Source of the DNA: CAJXZP01 sp963974475
GTDB lineage: Bacteria > Bacteroidota > Bacteroidia > Flavobacteriales_G > Salibacteraceae
Assembly (NCBI GenBank): GCA_963974475.1
Contig: CAXBCR010000027.1
Span: forward strand, 1-42,590
Reading direction: 5' to 3'
Length of the DNA stretch: 42,590 bases
Shown piece after piece: positions 24,865 through 33,702 of this stretch. Made by a program: the position numbers and the translations under genes. The notes under the pieces were generated by a model that ran no database searches, had not been told where the DNA came from, and saw only the letters and a program-made list of their open reading frames with translations. The stretch's first letter is position 1. Each line of letters starts with the position of its first letter.

Positions 24865-25067
24865 CATATTCACCCATTTTAAAGACTCTTCTACCGGTGA
24901 TAGGTAGCTGCTTTTTAAGCAGAATATTTTTTTGTTAAGCATTTCTGTCTGGGACAAATGTACTATCGCTATAAGGAAATGGGCAATGTAGTGAATTTAA
25001 AACTTAGTATTATAAATTTAATTTACTACCGTAACTAACCGAAAGACAAGTAGTTGTTTTAAATAAA

Positions 25068-26543
25068 TTAATTTTTAAAATTATCTAAATACAGTTTTTC
25101 AGCAACTTTAAGAACCGGTTTCCCCAACTGATTTGCATACGCCCATAGGTAATATGGGTAATAATTTTCGGTATAGGAAACACCTGTGCTTAAGGATGGA
25201 ACTATTTTCTGGTATGAAGAAATCAAGGCGGAATATAGCTGTGACTTATTAAGTTTATCTACCGCAAAATCTGAGAAAATAGCAAACATTTCTTTTTCAA
25301 ATTTGTATTGAGGCATATTTAATTGGCAATTGATTTTTATAGTATGGAGGGTAGCTTCCATTTCGTCCACATTATTTTCATCGGTACACAATAGGAGGTT
25401 AAAGAAAAAAACATCCTGAGAAATGTCTTGGCGAACTTGATGTTTGGCGTTGACTCGAATGTGTTCAATCGCTTTTTTTGCCCTTTTTACATTTCCTGAA
25501 AAATAGTAGGCCATTTTAAGGGCCGAACTAATCACAAGTTTCATTTCTACCGATAGGCTATCTGTTAATTTTTTTAGTCCCATTTCCACTTCTCTAATTT
25601 TAATAAGTAGATTAGGTTGATCGCCCATATAAGTGTAAGTCATTAGTTCATAGTTGGCTGCATAATAAAAAAGCTTTACTCGTATATCTGAAGTAGTGCC
25701 AAATTTCCCTTTCTTAATGTCCGATTTTAACTTGGATAAGGTAGAAAGAAGCTCTTCAAATTTGCCAATGCAAATACAACTGGTAAGATGCTCCAAATAG
25801 GCGTGCATACATTCATTTGCTTCAATAATTACTTCCGCGTCTTTTACAATTAGTTTGGTAACTTCATATTGACCCTGAATATCCTGCATCAAACAGGAGC
25901 GAATAGCTTCCGCCATTCGTTGGTAATAAAGAGTTCTTTTGGGTACCTGTTCGGTAGATGTAATGTTTTGGAAACCAGATAAGTCTGGCAGTTTTTCTTG
26001 ATCACGTATATACCCTTGTTTCTTTTTACGTATTTGAAGCTCATTATATACATCTGCCGCTTCCAAATAGTTTAAATACTGTTTTATGGTTTGTTTTTCC
26101 TTTTTTGATATTTGTTTATAGTCCTTGGTAGTAAAGGATTTTAGGCGTATTCCAATAATTTTTTTCCACTCTAAAATTTGAATAGTGTAACCGAATCTCT
26201 CATGGAGAGCAGCAATTTTTTCAACCCGTTCAATTTCCTTCCAGGCTTCCGAATCTAATTGCCTGTTGTGCAATACTTCCGCGTGTTTTAACCCTTTGGC
26301 TATTTGAGAATCAATAGTTTTCGACCCTTTAATAATGGATTCTAAAATATGATTGTACAGATATTTACGCAATTGGGTTTCGTTATTGCTTTTTCGCCCG
26401 GTGTTGCTTGGTTTTCCTGATCTAATTTCGTTAAATAACTTGTAGTAATTTGGATTACTGTTTCCTTTTATGGATAGGCTAAATGCGCGGAGTTCTCCTT
26501 GTGATAGTGATTCTATAAGCTTTTCGAGTGATAGTTTTGCCAT
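25068..26543 (-). CDS. helical protein of unknown function
   Basis: A 491-residue, Lys-rich, mostly helical cytoplasmic protein with no signal peptide or membrane segment. The N-terminus (LEKLIESLSQGELRAFSLSIKG, then YYKLFNEIRSGK and LRKYLYNHILESIIKGSK) resembles a front region I associate with a set of Bacteroidota proteins that continue in TPR-like helical repeats, which suggests a scaffold or regulatory role. I do not recognise a catalytic motif. It is a single gene on its own strand, convergent with the T9SS run and divergent from the TfoX-like gene. Confidence 0.75.
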   Translation of the reverse strand: MAKLSLEKLIESLSQGELRAFSLSIKGNSNPNYYKLFNEIRSGKPSNTGRKSNNETQLRKYLYNHILESIIKGSKTIDSQIAKGLKHAEVLHNRQLDSEAWKEIERVEKIAALHERFGYTIQILEWKKIIGIRLKSFTTKDYKQISKKEKQTIKQYLNYLEAADVYNELQIRKKKQGYIRDQEKLPDLSGFQNITSTEQVPKRTLYYQRMAEAIRSCLMQDIQGQYEVTKLIVKDAEVIIEANECMHAYLEHLTSCICIGKFEELLSTLSKLKSDIKKGKFGTTSDIRVKLFYYAANYELMTYTYMGDQPNLLIKIREVEMGLKKLTDSLSVEMKLVISSALKMAYYFSGNVKRAKKAIEHIRVNAKHQVRQDISQDVFFFNLLLCTDENNVDEMEATLHTIKINCQLNMPQYKFEKEMFAIFSDFAVDKLNKSQLYSALISSYQKIVPSLSTGVSYTENYYPYYLWAYANQLGKPVLKVAEKLYLDNFKN

Positions 26544-26643
26544 TATAGGATGATATTGAACGCTTATCTACATAAACGAATAGTACAAAATGAAGAGGCT
26601 AATGTAAGGCTTCTTTTAATGTTTCGCCAATTTCATTTTTGTT

Positions 26644-26651
26644 TATTTTTG
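26644..26651 (+). promoter_or_regulatory. -7 box for the TfoX-like/YdeI pair
   Basis: TATTTTTG fits TAnnTTTG and lies 44 nt before the ATG at 26696. The -33 region has TTTC rather than TTTG. Confidence 0.45.
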
Positions 26652-26695
26652 AAGGAATTTCCGTCTCGTAAAAAATAATTGAGAATCAAAAAAGG

Positions 26696-27040
26696 ATGAA
26701 TATAGCAGAAATTAGAGCAATCTACGACACTTTGATTTCCTCGTTTCCGGAGGTGGAATTAAAAGGAAAAACAATGCATTATACCGCCATGAATGGAAAC
26801 ATGTTTTCGTTTGTGTCTAAAGATGGTGAAATGGGTTTTAGATTGGCTAAGGAAGAAAAAGAGCGGTATATTGAAATGGAAGGAGCCAGCGTTATGATGC
26901 AATATAATTGTGTTATGAATGGATATATTCATGTGTCGGATGCCATGCTGGAGAATACGGATAAATTGCGAGAGATATTTAGAAAAAGCATTGATTTTGC
27001 AAAAACTTTGCCTGCTAAACCTACCAAAAAGAAAAAGTAA
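26696..27040 (+). CDS. TfoX/Sxy N-terminal-domain-like protein
   Basis: This 114-residue cytoplasmic protein is a single small alpha-beta domain. It carries the segments KGKTMHYTAMNGNMFSFVS, GFRLAKEEKERYIE and MMQYNCVMNGYIHVSDAML, which resemble the TfoX N-terminal domain, and ends in a Lys-rich tail. In gamma-proteobacteria TfoX/Sxy activates competence genes. Stand-alone domain proteins like this in other phyla have no proven role. Its stop codon TAA shares its last base with the ATG of the next gene (27040), so the two are translationally coupled. Confidence 0.7.
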   Translation: MNIAEIRAIYDTLISSFPEVELKGKTMHYTAMNGNMFSFVSKDGEMGFRLAKEEKERYIEMEGASVMMQYNCVMNGYIHVSDAMLENTDKLREIFRKSIDFAKTLPAKPTKKKK

Positions 27041-27636
27041 TGGATAAGCGCGTACAACAATATTTTCTGAAACATAGTCAATGGATCAAGGAGCTTGAAT
27101 TGCTCAGAGAAGTATTGATAGGGATAGGAATGGTAGAGAATTATAAGTGGGGTACACCAGTGTATGAGGTAGCCGGTAAAAACGTAATAGGATTGGCCGC
27201 ATTTAAAAACTATGCCGGAATTTGGTTTTTTCATGGTTCGTTATTGAAAGACACCACACAAAAACTTTACAATGCCCAGGAGGGTAAAACTACAGCGATG
27301 CGTCAATGGCGTTTTACCGATTTTGAGGATTTGGCCGAGAATATTGAGTTGGTGGAACAATACGCTATAGAAGCCTCGGAGAATATGAAGAATGGAATAG
27401 TTGTGAAACCAAAACCAAAGAAGCCGCTCGTTATTCCAGAAGAATTAATTGGAGCTTTTAAAAAAGACAAGGCGTTGGCAACAGAATTTGAAAAGTTAAA
27501 CTTGACGAAAAAAAGAGAATTTGCGCAACATATTCTTTCCGCTAAAAGAGCACAGACTAAACTTTCGCGTTTAGAGAAAATTATTCCGATGATTATGGAT
27601 GGTAAAGGGCTGAATGATAAGTATAGAAATTGTTAG
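27040..27636 (+). CDS. YdeI/OmpD-associated family protein (DUF1801 plus OmdA domain)
   Basis: A 198-residue protein with two parts. The N-terminal DUF1801/YdhG-like domain (about residues 1-120) has WGTPVYEVAGKNVIGLAAFKNYAGIWFFHG. The C-terminal YdeI/OmdA domain (about 130-195) has IPEELIGAFKKDKALATEFEKL and KREFAQHILSAKRAQTKLSRLEKI. In enterobacteria YdeI is linked to stress or peptide resistance, but a biochemical activity is not known. It overlaps the TfoX-like gene by one base and is followed by a terminator, making a two-gene operon. Confidence 0.88.
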   Translation: MDKRVQQYFLKHSQWIKELELLREVLIGIGMVENYKWGTPVYEVAGKNVIGLAAFKNYAGIWFFHGSLLKDTTQKLYNAQEGKTTAMRQWRFTDFEDLAENIELVEQYAIEASENMKNGIVVKPKPKKPLVIPEELIGAFKKDKALATEFEKLNLTKKREFAQHILSAKRAQTKLSRLEKIIPMIMDGKGLNDKYRNC

Positions 27637-27680
27637 TTCGTAGCTAGGTAATTTTTCTAAGAGGGTAAAAACAGAACAAA

Positions 27681-27706
27681 AAAAAGACCGCAATTGCGGT
27701 CTTTTT
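27681..27706. terminator. bidirectional terminator between convergent genes
   Basis: A perfect palindrome: AAAAAGACCGCAA followed by its exact reverse complement TTGCGGTCTTTTT. It serves both the YdeI gene (plus) and the carboxylase gene (minus). Confidence 0.9.
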
Positions 27707-27720
27707 CATTTTAATTCTTT

Positions 27721-29262
27721 TTACAAAGGAATGTTTCCGTGTTTCTTTTTAGGCAAAACCGCTACTTTGTTTTCCAAACTTTCAAAAGCAATAATTAGCT
27801 TTTCACGGGTGGTTTCAGGTAGAATCACATCATCTACATAACCACGTGATGCAGCTCTATACGGATGTGCAAACTCCTCGGCATATTCGGCTTCTTTTTG
27901 TTTCCACATTTCTTCTGGATCCTCCGCGTTTTTTATATCGTTTCTGAAAATAATTTCAGCAGCTCCTTTCGCACCCATTACGGCAATTTCAGCTCCCGGC
28001 CAGGCAAAATTCATGTCGGCTCCAATGTGTTTAGAGTTCATTACATCATACGCGCCACCATAGGCCTTACGCGTAATTACCGTGATTCTAGGTACGGTAG
28101 CTTCGCTAAATGCATATAATAACTTAGCGCCATTGGTAATAATGGCATTCCATTCTTGGTCTGTTCCGGGTAAGAAACCTGGTACATCTTCCAATACTAA
28201 TAACGGAATGTTGAAGGCGTCACAAAAGCGTACAAAACGAGCGGCTTTTTTGGAGGAATTGATATCCAAAACACCAGCTAAAACAGCAGGTTGATTGGCT
28301 ACAATACCAATAGATTTACCACCTAAACGAGCAAACCCAACCACAATATTATCAGCATACTCTTTATGAATTTCGTAAAACGAATCATAATCTATAATGC
28401 CCTGAATTACTTCGTGAATATCGTAAGGTTGATTTGGGTTTTCTGGAACAATAGTATTTAACTCTTCTCGTTTTTCGTTTCCAAAAGTATACGGATACGA
28501 AGGGGCTTTTTCTTCACAGTTTTGTGGAATATACGACAGCAAATTTCGAAGTTTCTCAAATGCTTCCACTTCATTAGAAGCCGTGATTTGATTAACCCCA
28601 GATTTTACAGAATGCGCGGATGCGCCTCCTAAATCTTCGGAAGAAATAATTTCATGTGTCACTGTTTTTACCACGTTCGGACCGGTAACAAACATATATG
28701 AGGTGTTTTCAACCATCATAATAAAATCCGTTAAAGCTGGAGAATATACCGCGCCACCGGCACATGGACCCATGATAGCAGATAATTGTGGTATCACCCC
28801 ACTAGCCAACGTGTTTTTGTAAAATATGTCGGCATAACCACCTAGTGAAACTACCCCCTCTTGAATACGGGCACCTCCCGAATCGTTTAAACCAATAATT
28901 GGAGCGCCATTTTTCATGGCTAGATCCATTACGCGAACTATTTTTTCGGCATGTGCCTCTGCTAAAGACCCACCTAAAACAGTGAAATCTTGCGAGAAAA
29001 CGTAGGTTAAACGACCATTTATTTTACCAAAACCTGTTACTACCCCATCGCCTAGAAATTTGTGTTTATCTAACCCAAAAAGAGTCGACCGGTGGGTGAC
29101 TAATTGCCCTAATTCTTGAAAAGTTCCTTCGTCCAAAAGGAACAAGATTCGTTCTCTAGCGGTTAGTTTTCCTTTTTTATGTTGGGCATCAATCCGTTTC
29201 TGACCTCCGCCAAGTTTTGCTGCTTCGCGTAGTTCTAGTAATGCTTTTGATTTTTTGTCCAT
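27721..29262 (-). CDS. acyl-CoA carboxylase carboxyltransferase (beta) subunit
   Basis: The protein moves a carboxyl group from biotin to propionyl-CoA or a related acyl-CoA. It is 513 residues from the chosen start at 29262 (MDKKSKALLEL). Both halves of the crotonase-like carboxyltransferase are present: an N-terminal half with GGSLAEAHAEKIVRV, GLNDSGGARIQEGV and MGPCAGGAVYSPA, and a C-terminal half with VLEDVPGFLPGTDQEW, KAYGGAYDVMNSK and WPGAEIAVMG. The length is typical for propionyl-CoA/methylmalonyl-CoA carboxylase beta chains. The biotin carboxylase and biotin carrier subunits are not in this window. A longer reading from 29277 adds five residues and is less like the family. Confidence 0.95.
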   Translation of the reverse strand: MDKKSKALLELREAAKLGGGQKRIDAQHKKGKLTARERILFLLDEGTFQELGQLVTHRSTLFGLDKHKFLGDGVVTGFGKINGRLTYVFSQDFTVLGGSLAEAHAEKIVRVMDLAMKNGAPIIGLNDSGGARIQEGVVSLGGYADIFYKNTLASGVIPQLSAIMGPCAGGAVYSPALTDFIMMVENTSYMFVTGPNVVKTVTHEIISSEDLGGASAHSVKSGVNQITASNEVEAFEKLRNLLSYIPQNCEEKAPSYPYTFGNEKREELNTIVPENPNQPYDIHEVIQGIIDYDSFYEIHKEYADNIVVGFARLGGKSIGIVANQPAVLAGVLDINSSKKAARFVRFCDAFNIPLLVLEDVPGFLPGTDQEWNAIITNGAKLLYAFSEATVPRITVITRKAYGGAYDVMNSKHIGADMNFAWPGAEIAVMGAKGAAEIIFRNDIKNAEDPEEMWKQKEAEYAEEFAHPYRAASRGYVDDVILPETTREKLIIAFESLENKVAVLPKKKHGNIPL

Positions 29263-29323
29263 GTATCGTAGTATCAAAAATGTTTAATCGAAAGATTTAT
29301 CTACCTCTTCTAATTACAGTTTT

Positions 29324-29331
29324 CAAAGATA
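29324..29331 (-). promoter_or_regulatory. -7 box for the carboxylase gene
   Basis: TATCTTTG on the minus strand fits TAnnTTTG, about 60 nt before the start at 29262. Confidence 0.45.
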
Positions 29332-29519
29332 AATAAGGGAGTGAAACTGGCTCGGCTTTATTTCTTAAAAGTGCGAGCGATTGTGTTTTGAATTAAATGT
29401 ATTGATTTTCAGGGAGATGAATTCCTTTTTTTGCTTCGTTTGAAGGGTGAAGATGCAAGGTTTTCAATTAAAAATCCGACAAGCCAATCTGAAATTAATT
29501 AGGTATAACCCCAAAACAC

Positions 29520-29527
29520 TACATTTG
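29520..29527 (+). promoter_or_regulatory. -7 box for the RidA gene
   Basis: TACATTTG fits TAnnTTTG, 22 nt before the ATG at 29550. No TTTG is seen at the -33 distance. The rest of the 29332-29519 spacer holds nothing I can name. Confidence 0.55.
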
Positions 29528-29549
29528 CGATAATTAAAACGAAGGGTAA

Positions 29550-29978
29550 ATGAGTTCAGATAGAATAAATGCATCAAAAGCACCTAAACCAGTAGGCGCA
29601 TATCCACATGCACGTCAGGTGGGCAATTTGTTATTTTTATCCGGTGTAGGTCCACGTACCGCTGGGTCGGATGGGTCGGATTCAAAAGTGCCCGGATTAG
29701 AAGTGAATGCAAATGGGCATTTTGTGAAATTTGATTTTGAAGCCCAATGTCATGCCGTTTTTCAAAATGTGCGTGCCGTTTTAGAAGCCTCGGGTTCCAA
29801 ATGGGAAAACTTAGTGGATGTAACCGTGTTTTTGGTAGATATGAAACGTGATTTCTTGACGTTTAACAAAATTTATGCGGAGTATTTTTCGGAGGTGCAA
29901 CCGTGTCGGACGACCGTAGAAATTAACGCGCTTCCTACTCCAATAGCCATTGAATTGAAATGTATTGCCACCATTTAG
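29550..29978 (+). CDS. RidA-family deaminase, 2-aminomuconate-deaminase-like
   Basis: The 142-residue protein is a single RidA (YjgF/UK114) domain. It has GAYPHARQVGNLLFLSGVGPR at the front, NVRAVLEASGSKWENLVDVTVFLVDM in the middle and the family-ending block PCRTTVEINALPTPIAIELKCIA, with the conserved Arg of CRTTVE. The exact wording of the first and last blocks matches RidA members annotated as 2-aminomuconate deaminase of the kynurenine degradation route more than the generic imine deaminase. No other kynurenine gene is in the window, so the specific substrate is an inference. Confidence 0.88.
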   Translation: MSSDRINASKAPKPVGAYPHARQVGNLLFLSGVGPRTAGSDGSDSKVPGLEVNANGHFVKFDFEAQCHAVFQNVRAVLEASGSKWENLVDVTVFLVDMKRDFLTFNKIYAEYFSEVQPCRTTVEINALPTPIAIELKCIATI

Positions 29979-30052
29979 AATTGGATTAATTGTCTTTCCC
30001 CTTCCATTTTAAATCGACTCAATAATGCAGCTTTGTGTCAAATATTTTTTCA

Positions 30053-31153
30053 ATGAAGCAGTTTGTATTCGTAGTATTTTCAGTGTTCCATTTTTTTGGA
30101 TTTTCCCAAGATTATCAGTTTACTATTCAAGGTAGTTTCCCTGCCAACGCGAATCAATCCGGTTCGGTTAGTCATTGGGATGTGGATCATCGCAAAACCG
30201 TTTTTAGTGACTCCATCCATATCGATAAAGAGGGTGAATTGCATGCCATTATTCATCAAGAACCAGGTTTATATGTGGTAAAATTTAATGGTTTGGGTGC
30301 TGTAAATATTGCGGTCGATAATCTTCAAACAATTACCATAGAAAAAGCGGAAAAGGGTTTGACAGCCCATGGAACCCATGATTTAGAGCTGCTGGCAGCC
30401 TACGAAACATTTCGAAAAGCCTCGTTAGCCAAATGGTTGAATCAGGTTAGAGCGGAAATACGAATCGCTAAAAAAGAGCAGGACACGAATGAAGTGAAAT
30501 CTTTGTCGCTTCTTGAAAACAAGAATTACCTCGCACATCGAAATGAATTGACCCACTGGGTAGAGCAAAACATGGGGACTTCCATCGCAGTATACGCCAC
30601 GAGCACCCGGTGGACGGTGACTGATTTGGCATATATGAATGCCATGTTACCTCAGTTTAAACAGGCACACCCAAACCTTAAAATCACCGAAGCGTTAGTT
30701 CAAAAGGTAGACCGATTCAACCAAATTTCTGTAGGAGCAGAGGCGGTAGAAATTACAGCTAAAGACACTGCAGGTCAATCCATTTCCTTGTCTTCGTTTC
30801 GAGGAAACTATGTGCTAATTGATTTTTGGGCATCCTGGTGTGGACCTTGTCGAAGAGAAAATGGTGAGCTCCGAAAAATTTATAAAGCGTATGCCTCGCT
30901 AGGGTTTGAGATTTTTGGTGTGTCGTTAGACAAAAAACCTGCGCGTTGGAAACAGGCGATTCGGCAAGATGGGCTACCGTGGACGCAGGTTTCTGAATTG
31001 GACGGATACCTAGGAGAGGCACCTTTTACGTATAACATTACGGCCATTCCATCTAATGTTTTAATCAATCCACAGGGAGTGATTATCGGCTATAATTTAT
31101 TTGGAACCGAACTCCATGATAAATTACAAGAGTTGTTGGGAAACGCCCATTAA
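30053..31153 (+). CDS. exported TlpA-like thiol-disulfide oxidoreductase with DUF4369-like front
   Basis: This 366-residue periplasmic protein has a signal peptide (MKQFVFVVFSVFHFFGFSQ) and an N-terminal beta domain resembling DUF4369 (about 22-110). A helical linker follows, then a thioredoxin-like domain (about 225-366) with the redox motif WC263-G-P-C266 and the TlpA-type SWCGPCRREN surround. A cis-Pro appears in AIPSNVLINPQG. Such proteins reduce disulfides in the periplasm of Bacteroidota. The start at 30053 is chosen because it begins the signal peptide; a GTG reading at 30035 adds six residues. Confidence 0.92.
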   Translation: MKQFVFVVFSVFHFFGFSQDYQFTIQGSFPANANQSGSVSHWDVDHRKTVFSDSIHIDKEGELHAIIHQEPGLYVVKFNGLGAVNIAVDNLQTITIEKAEKGLTAHGTHDLELLAAYETFRKASLAKWLNQVRAEIRIAKKEQDTNEVKSLSLLENKNYLAHRNELTHWVEQNMGTSIAVYATSTRWTVTDLAYMNAMLPQFKQAHPNLKITEALVQKVDRFNQISVGAEAVEITAKDTAGQSISLSSFRGNYVLIDFWASWCGPCRRENGELRKIYKAYASLGFEIFGVSLDKKPARWKQAIRQDGLPWTQVSELDGYLGEAPFTYNITAIPSNVLINPQGVIIGYNLFGTELHDKLQELLGNAH

Positions 31154-31227
31154 TTGGTTTTCATTCCACCAGAATGGATTCATTCGAATTAATAGGTTCT
31201 TGATTATTATATTCTTAATTTCGTTCT

Positions 31228-32007
31228 ATGAGCGAGCTACACATAAGTTTGATACAAGCCAATTTGGTTTGGGAAAATCCGGATGAGAATCTTAAAATGT
31301 TTTCAGAGAAATTGAATGCCATTCCCGCTCATACGGATGTGGTTATTTTACCCGAAATGTTTACTACTGGTTTCTCAATGCAACCTGAAAAATTCGCAGA
31401 AACAGAATTGGGTAGGAGCGTGGCTTGGATGAAAGAAATGGCCGCTAAAAATGACTGTGTGATTACAGGTAGTTTAATTATTAAAGAGGCTAATTCCTAT
31501 TTCAACCGGTTATTTTGGATGCAACCTGATGGGAATTATAAAACATACGATAAGCGCCATTTGTTCTCGTTGGCGGGTGAGGAAAAGCATTATTCTCCTG
31601 GAAAAGAGCGGATAATTGTGACATGGAAAGGATTTAAGATTATGCCTTTGGTTTGTTACGATTTGCGTTTCCCGGTGTGGAGTAGAAACGATTTGGATTA
31701 CGATCTCTTATTTTATGTAGCCAATTGGCCCGAGAGAAGGGCTTTTTATTGGACACAATTGCTTATTGCCCGTGCTATAGAAAACCAAGCGTATGTGATT
31801 GGCGTAAATAGAGTAGGTAACGATGGTAACAATATTTATCATTCGGGAGATAGTGTTTGCTTAGATCCATTGGGAGCGAAAGTGGGTACTACCGCTTCCG
31901 GAAAGGAGGATACCATTAATGTTACTTTATCCCAAGGAAGTATTTCTCGGGTACGTGAAACGTTCCATTTTTTAAATGATAAGGATGTTTTTGCTATTGA
32001 TGCGTAA
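31228..32007 (+). CDS. nitrilase-superfamily omega-amidase (YafV/Nit2-like)
   Basis: The 259-residue cytoplasmic protein has the catalytic triad of carbon-nitrogen hydrolases: E43 (LPEMFTTGFS), K109 (YDKRHLF) and C143 (PLVCYDLRFPVW). The sequence around the triad, including MFTTGFSM and ANWPERR, matches YafV and mammalian Nit2, which hydrolyse alpha-ketoglutaramate or alpha-ketosuccinamate and so act in metabolite repair of transaminase by-products. The length is normal. It lies 74 nt after the TlpA-like gene, with no clear promoter between, so co-transcription is possible. Confidence 0.94.
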   Translation: MSELHISLIQANLVWENPDENLKMFSEKLNAIPAHTDVVILPEMFTTGFSMQPEKFAETELGRSVAWMKEMAAKNDCVITGSLIIKEANSYFNRLFWMQPDGNYKTYDKRHLFSLAGEEKHYSPGKERIIVTWKGFKIMPLVCYDLRFPVWSRNDLDYDLLFYVANWPERRAFYWTQLLIARAIENQAYVIGVNRVGNDGNNIYHSGDSVCLDPLGAKVGTTASGKEDTINVTLSQGSISRVRETFHFLNDKDVFAIDA

Positions 32008-32036
32008 GAAATTGATTTAGTGAGAATACGAGTAAC

Positions 32037-33701
32037 TTAACGAAGCTTTACATTCCACGTTTCTTCCATATCCCAATTGGGTCTAATTTCTAATTCCCCA
32101 TTGTAATAAATAATTTCTTCGGGTTGAATTTGTTTTTCCAATTCTCCCGTATCCCACTTATGGTTATTATTTCTATCTAGGATTAAACGCAATTTAAATT
32201 TACCTGGAATGGCTAACGGATGATGAATTACATCGCCCGATTTAATGTAATAACTCCGAATATATTTACCGTCCGTATCGAGTAGTTCCAATAATAAGGG
32301 TTCAGAATAATTAGGCACATTTACCTTGAATAAAAAGCTACCATAATCCTCAAAATGGAGTGTTTTAAATCGCATTACCGTAGTGTCGTTGGTTTGATTT
32401 TCAATATCGGTAAATGCTCCCGGATAACAAATCAGTGCATAATCCTGACTTATTTCCCACTTATAGGAAATGTCCATCGAGCGCAATTCTCGTGAAGTAC
32501 CCTTCGGGCGGGTAGGGAGTTTCATTTGCAACAAATTTTTGGTCATTAAGGTAGAAACCGGAAGGGTGTCTGATCCCTGAACCAAAAGCATACTATCTAG
32601 CTTCCAAGATTTTACGGGTCGGTCAAAATTTAAACGGAGCGTGTCAAAATAATGATGCACTTTGCTTTTGGTGTTGAGCCCCAAAGTCAATGGATAGGTT
32701 GTTTGCTTTTTCCTTTTTAGTTTTTTGAAAAACTTATCTTTTTCAAAAAGGGTGATGGCAATAGTATCTTTGTAACCCGTATCATCTGAAATTTGGACAG
32801 TTACCGAATCAATATCTTTTTCATTGGCTATCCAAAACTTAAAACTATCGGCTTGTAATTCTTCAATAACAAATGTGGCTTCATTGGGTTTTAAATCAAA
32901 AACAGGATGGCGTAAAACGTCTTTGAACCCCAAAACAAAGGAAAAATATTCTCGCGAAAAATCTTTTGAAATGTACTGCGCAGGATCCTTTTCTTTAAAG
33001 AGAAAGAAATCAATGGTGTCGGTTTGTGATGGAGAAAATTCTGCAGGATAAAAACCCACATTTCCAAAAGGCTGGTAGATGTAATCTTGTCCCGGATGCT
33101 CGATGGCAAAGATTTGGTATTTTTTCTCTGCTAAATAATTGATTTCATAAGCGCCATTTGCGTCTGTTTTCCCAATATATGCAGGGTTTCCTTTATACAC
33201 GGCTGAGTCAATTGTGGCATCATACAAAACAACAGATGCATTTTTTATGGGCTGTAAAGTGTAGGCATCTTTTACTATTCCTTTCACAAATCCAGAATCA
33301 ATGACCTCACCAGTTGAAAAGACAAATAGATTACTATCTAAAGGATTTCCTTCATTCAAATCAACGATTGCGTTTCCAAAGTTGAAATTATAGGTAGTAT
33401 TATCCTCTAATTTTTCTTGAATCTCAATAAAAAGTCGTTTACCTTTAATTTGGTATTCCACCGGTCTATCCAATGGAGGCGAAACAACCATTTCTGCAGC
33501 AAGCCCCTTCACTTGGATGTATTCATCAAATTCGAACGCTATAGTGGAGCCTGTAAATCCGGTGGTTAAATTTTGCGGACTACTATGCACAATTTGAGGG
33601 GGAGTAACATCTTTTGTCCCGCCTGTGATAGGGCGAGGTTGTGCACATTGAATAAGTAATACACCCATACAAATAGCGAGCAAAAGGTTCCAAGTTTTCA
33701 T
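32037..33701 (-). CDS. Ig-like-domain lipoprotein
   Basis: A 554-residue exported lipoprotein. The signal sequence ends in the lipobox LLIQ-C19, so the mature protein is anchored through Cys19. The first domain (about 28-130: AQPRPITGGTKDVTPPQIVHSSPQNLTTGF...) is the SbsA-type Ig-like domain (Big_5) common in Bacteroidota. It is followed by a carboxypeptidase-regulatory-like segment (about 135-215, VKDAYTLQPIKNASVVLYD) and further beta-rich sequence. The family is conserved in the phylum without a known role. The start at 33701 is preferred over an upstream reading because it begins the signal peptide, and it lies one base after the stop codon of the upstream GAF gene, implying coupled translation. 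Confidence 0.9.
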   Translation of the reverse strand: MKTWNLLLAICMGVLLIQCAQPRPITGGTKDVTPPQIVHSSPQNLTTGFTGSTIAFEFDEYIQVKGLAAEMVVSPPLDRPVEYQIKGKRLFIEIQEKLEDNTTYNFNFGNAIVDLNEGNPLDSNLFVFSTGEVIDSGFVKGIVKDAYTLQPIKNASVVLYDATIDSAVYKGNPAYIGKTDANGAYEINYLAEKKYQIFAIEHPGQDYIYQPFGNVGFYPAEFSPSQTDTIDFFLFKEKDPAQYISKDFSREYFSFVLGFKDVLRHPVFDLKPNEATFVIEELQADSFKFWIANEKDIDSVTVQISDDTGYKDTIAITLFEKDKFFKKLKRKKQTTYPLTLGLNTKSKVHHYFDTLRLNFDRPVKSWKLDSMLLVQGSDTLPVSTLMTKNLLQMKLPTRPKGTSRELRSMDISYKWEISQDYALICYPGAFTDIENQTNDTTVMRFKTLHFEDYGSFLFKVNVPNYSEPLLLELLDTDGKYIRSYYIKSGDVIHHPLAIPGKFKLRLILDRNNNHKWDTGELEKQIQPEEIIYYNGELEIRPNWDMEETWNVKLR

Positions 33702-33702
33702 C

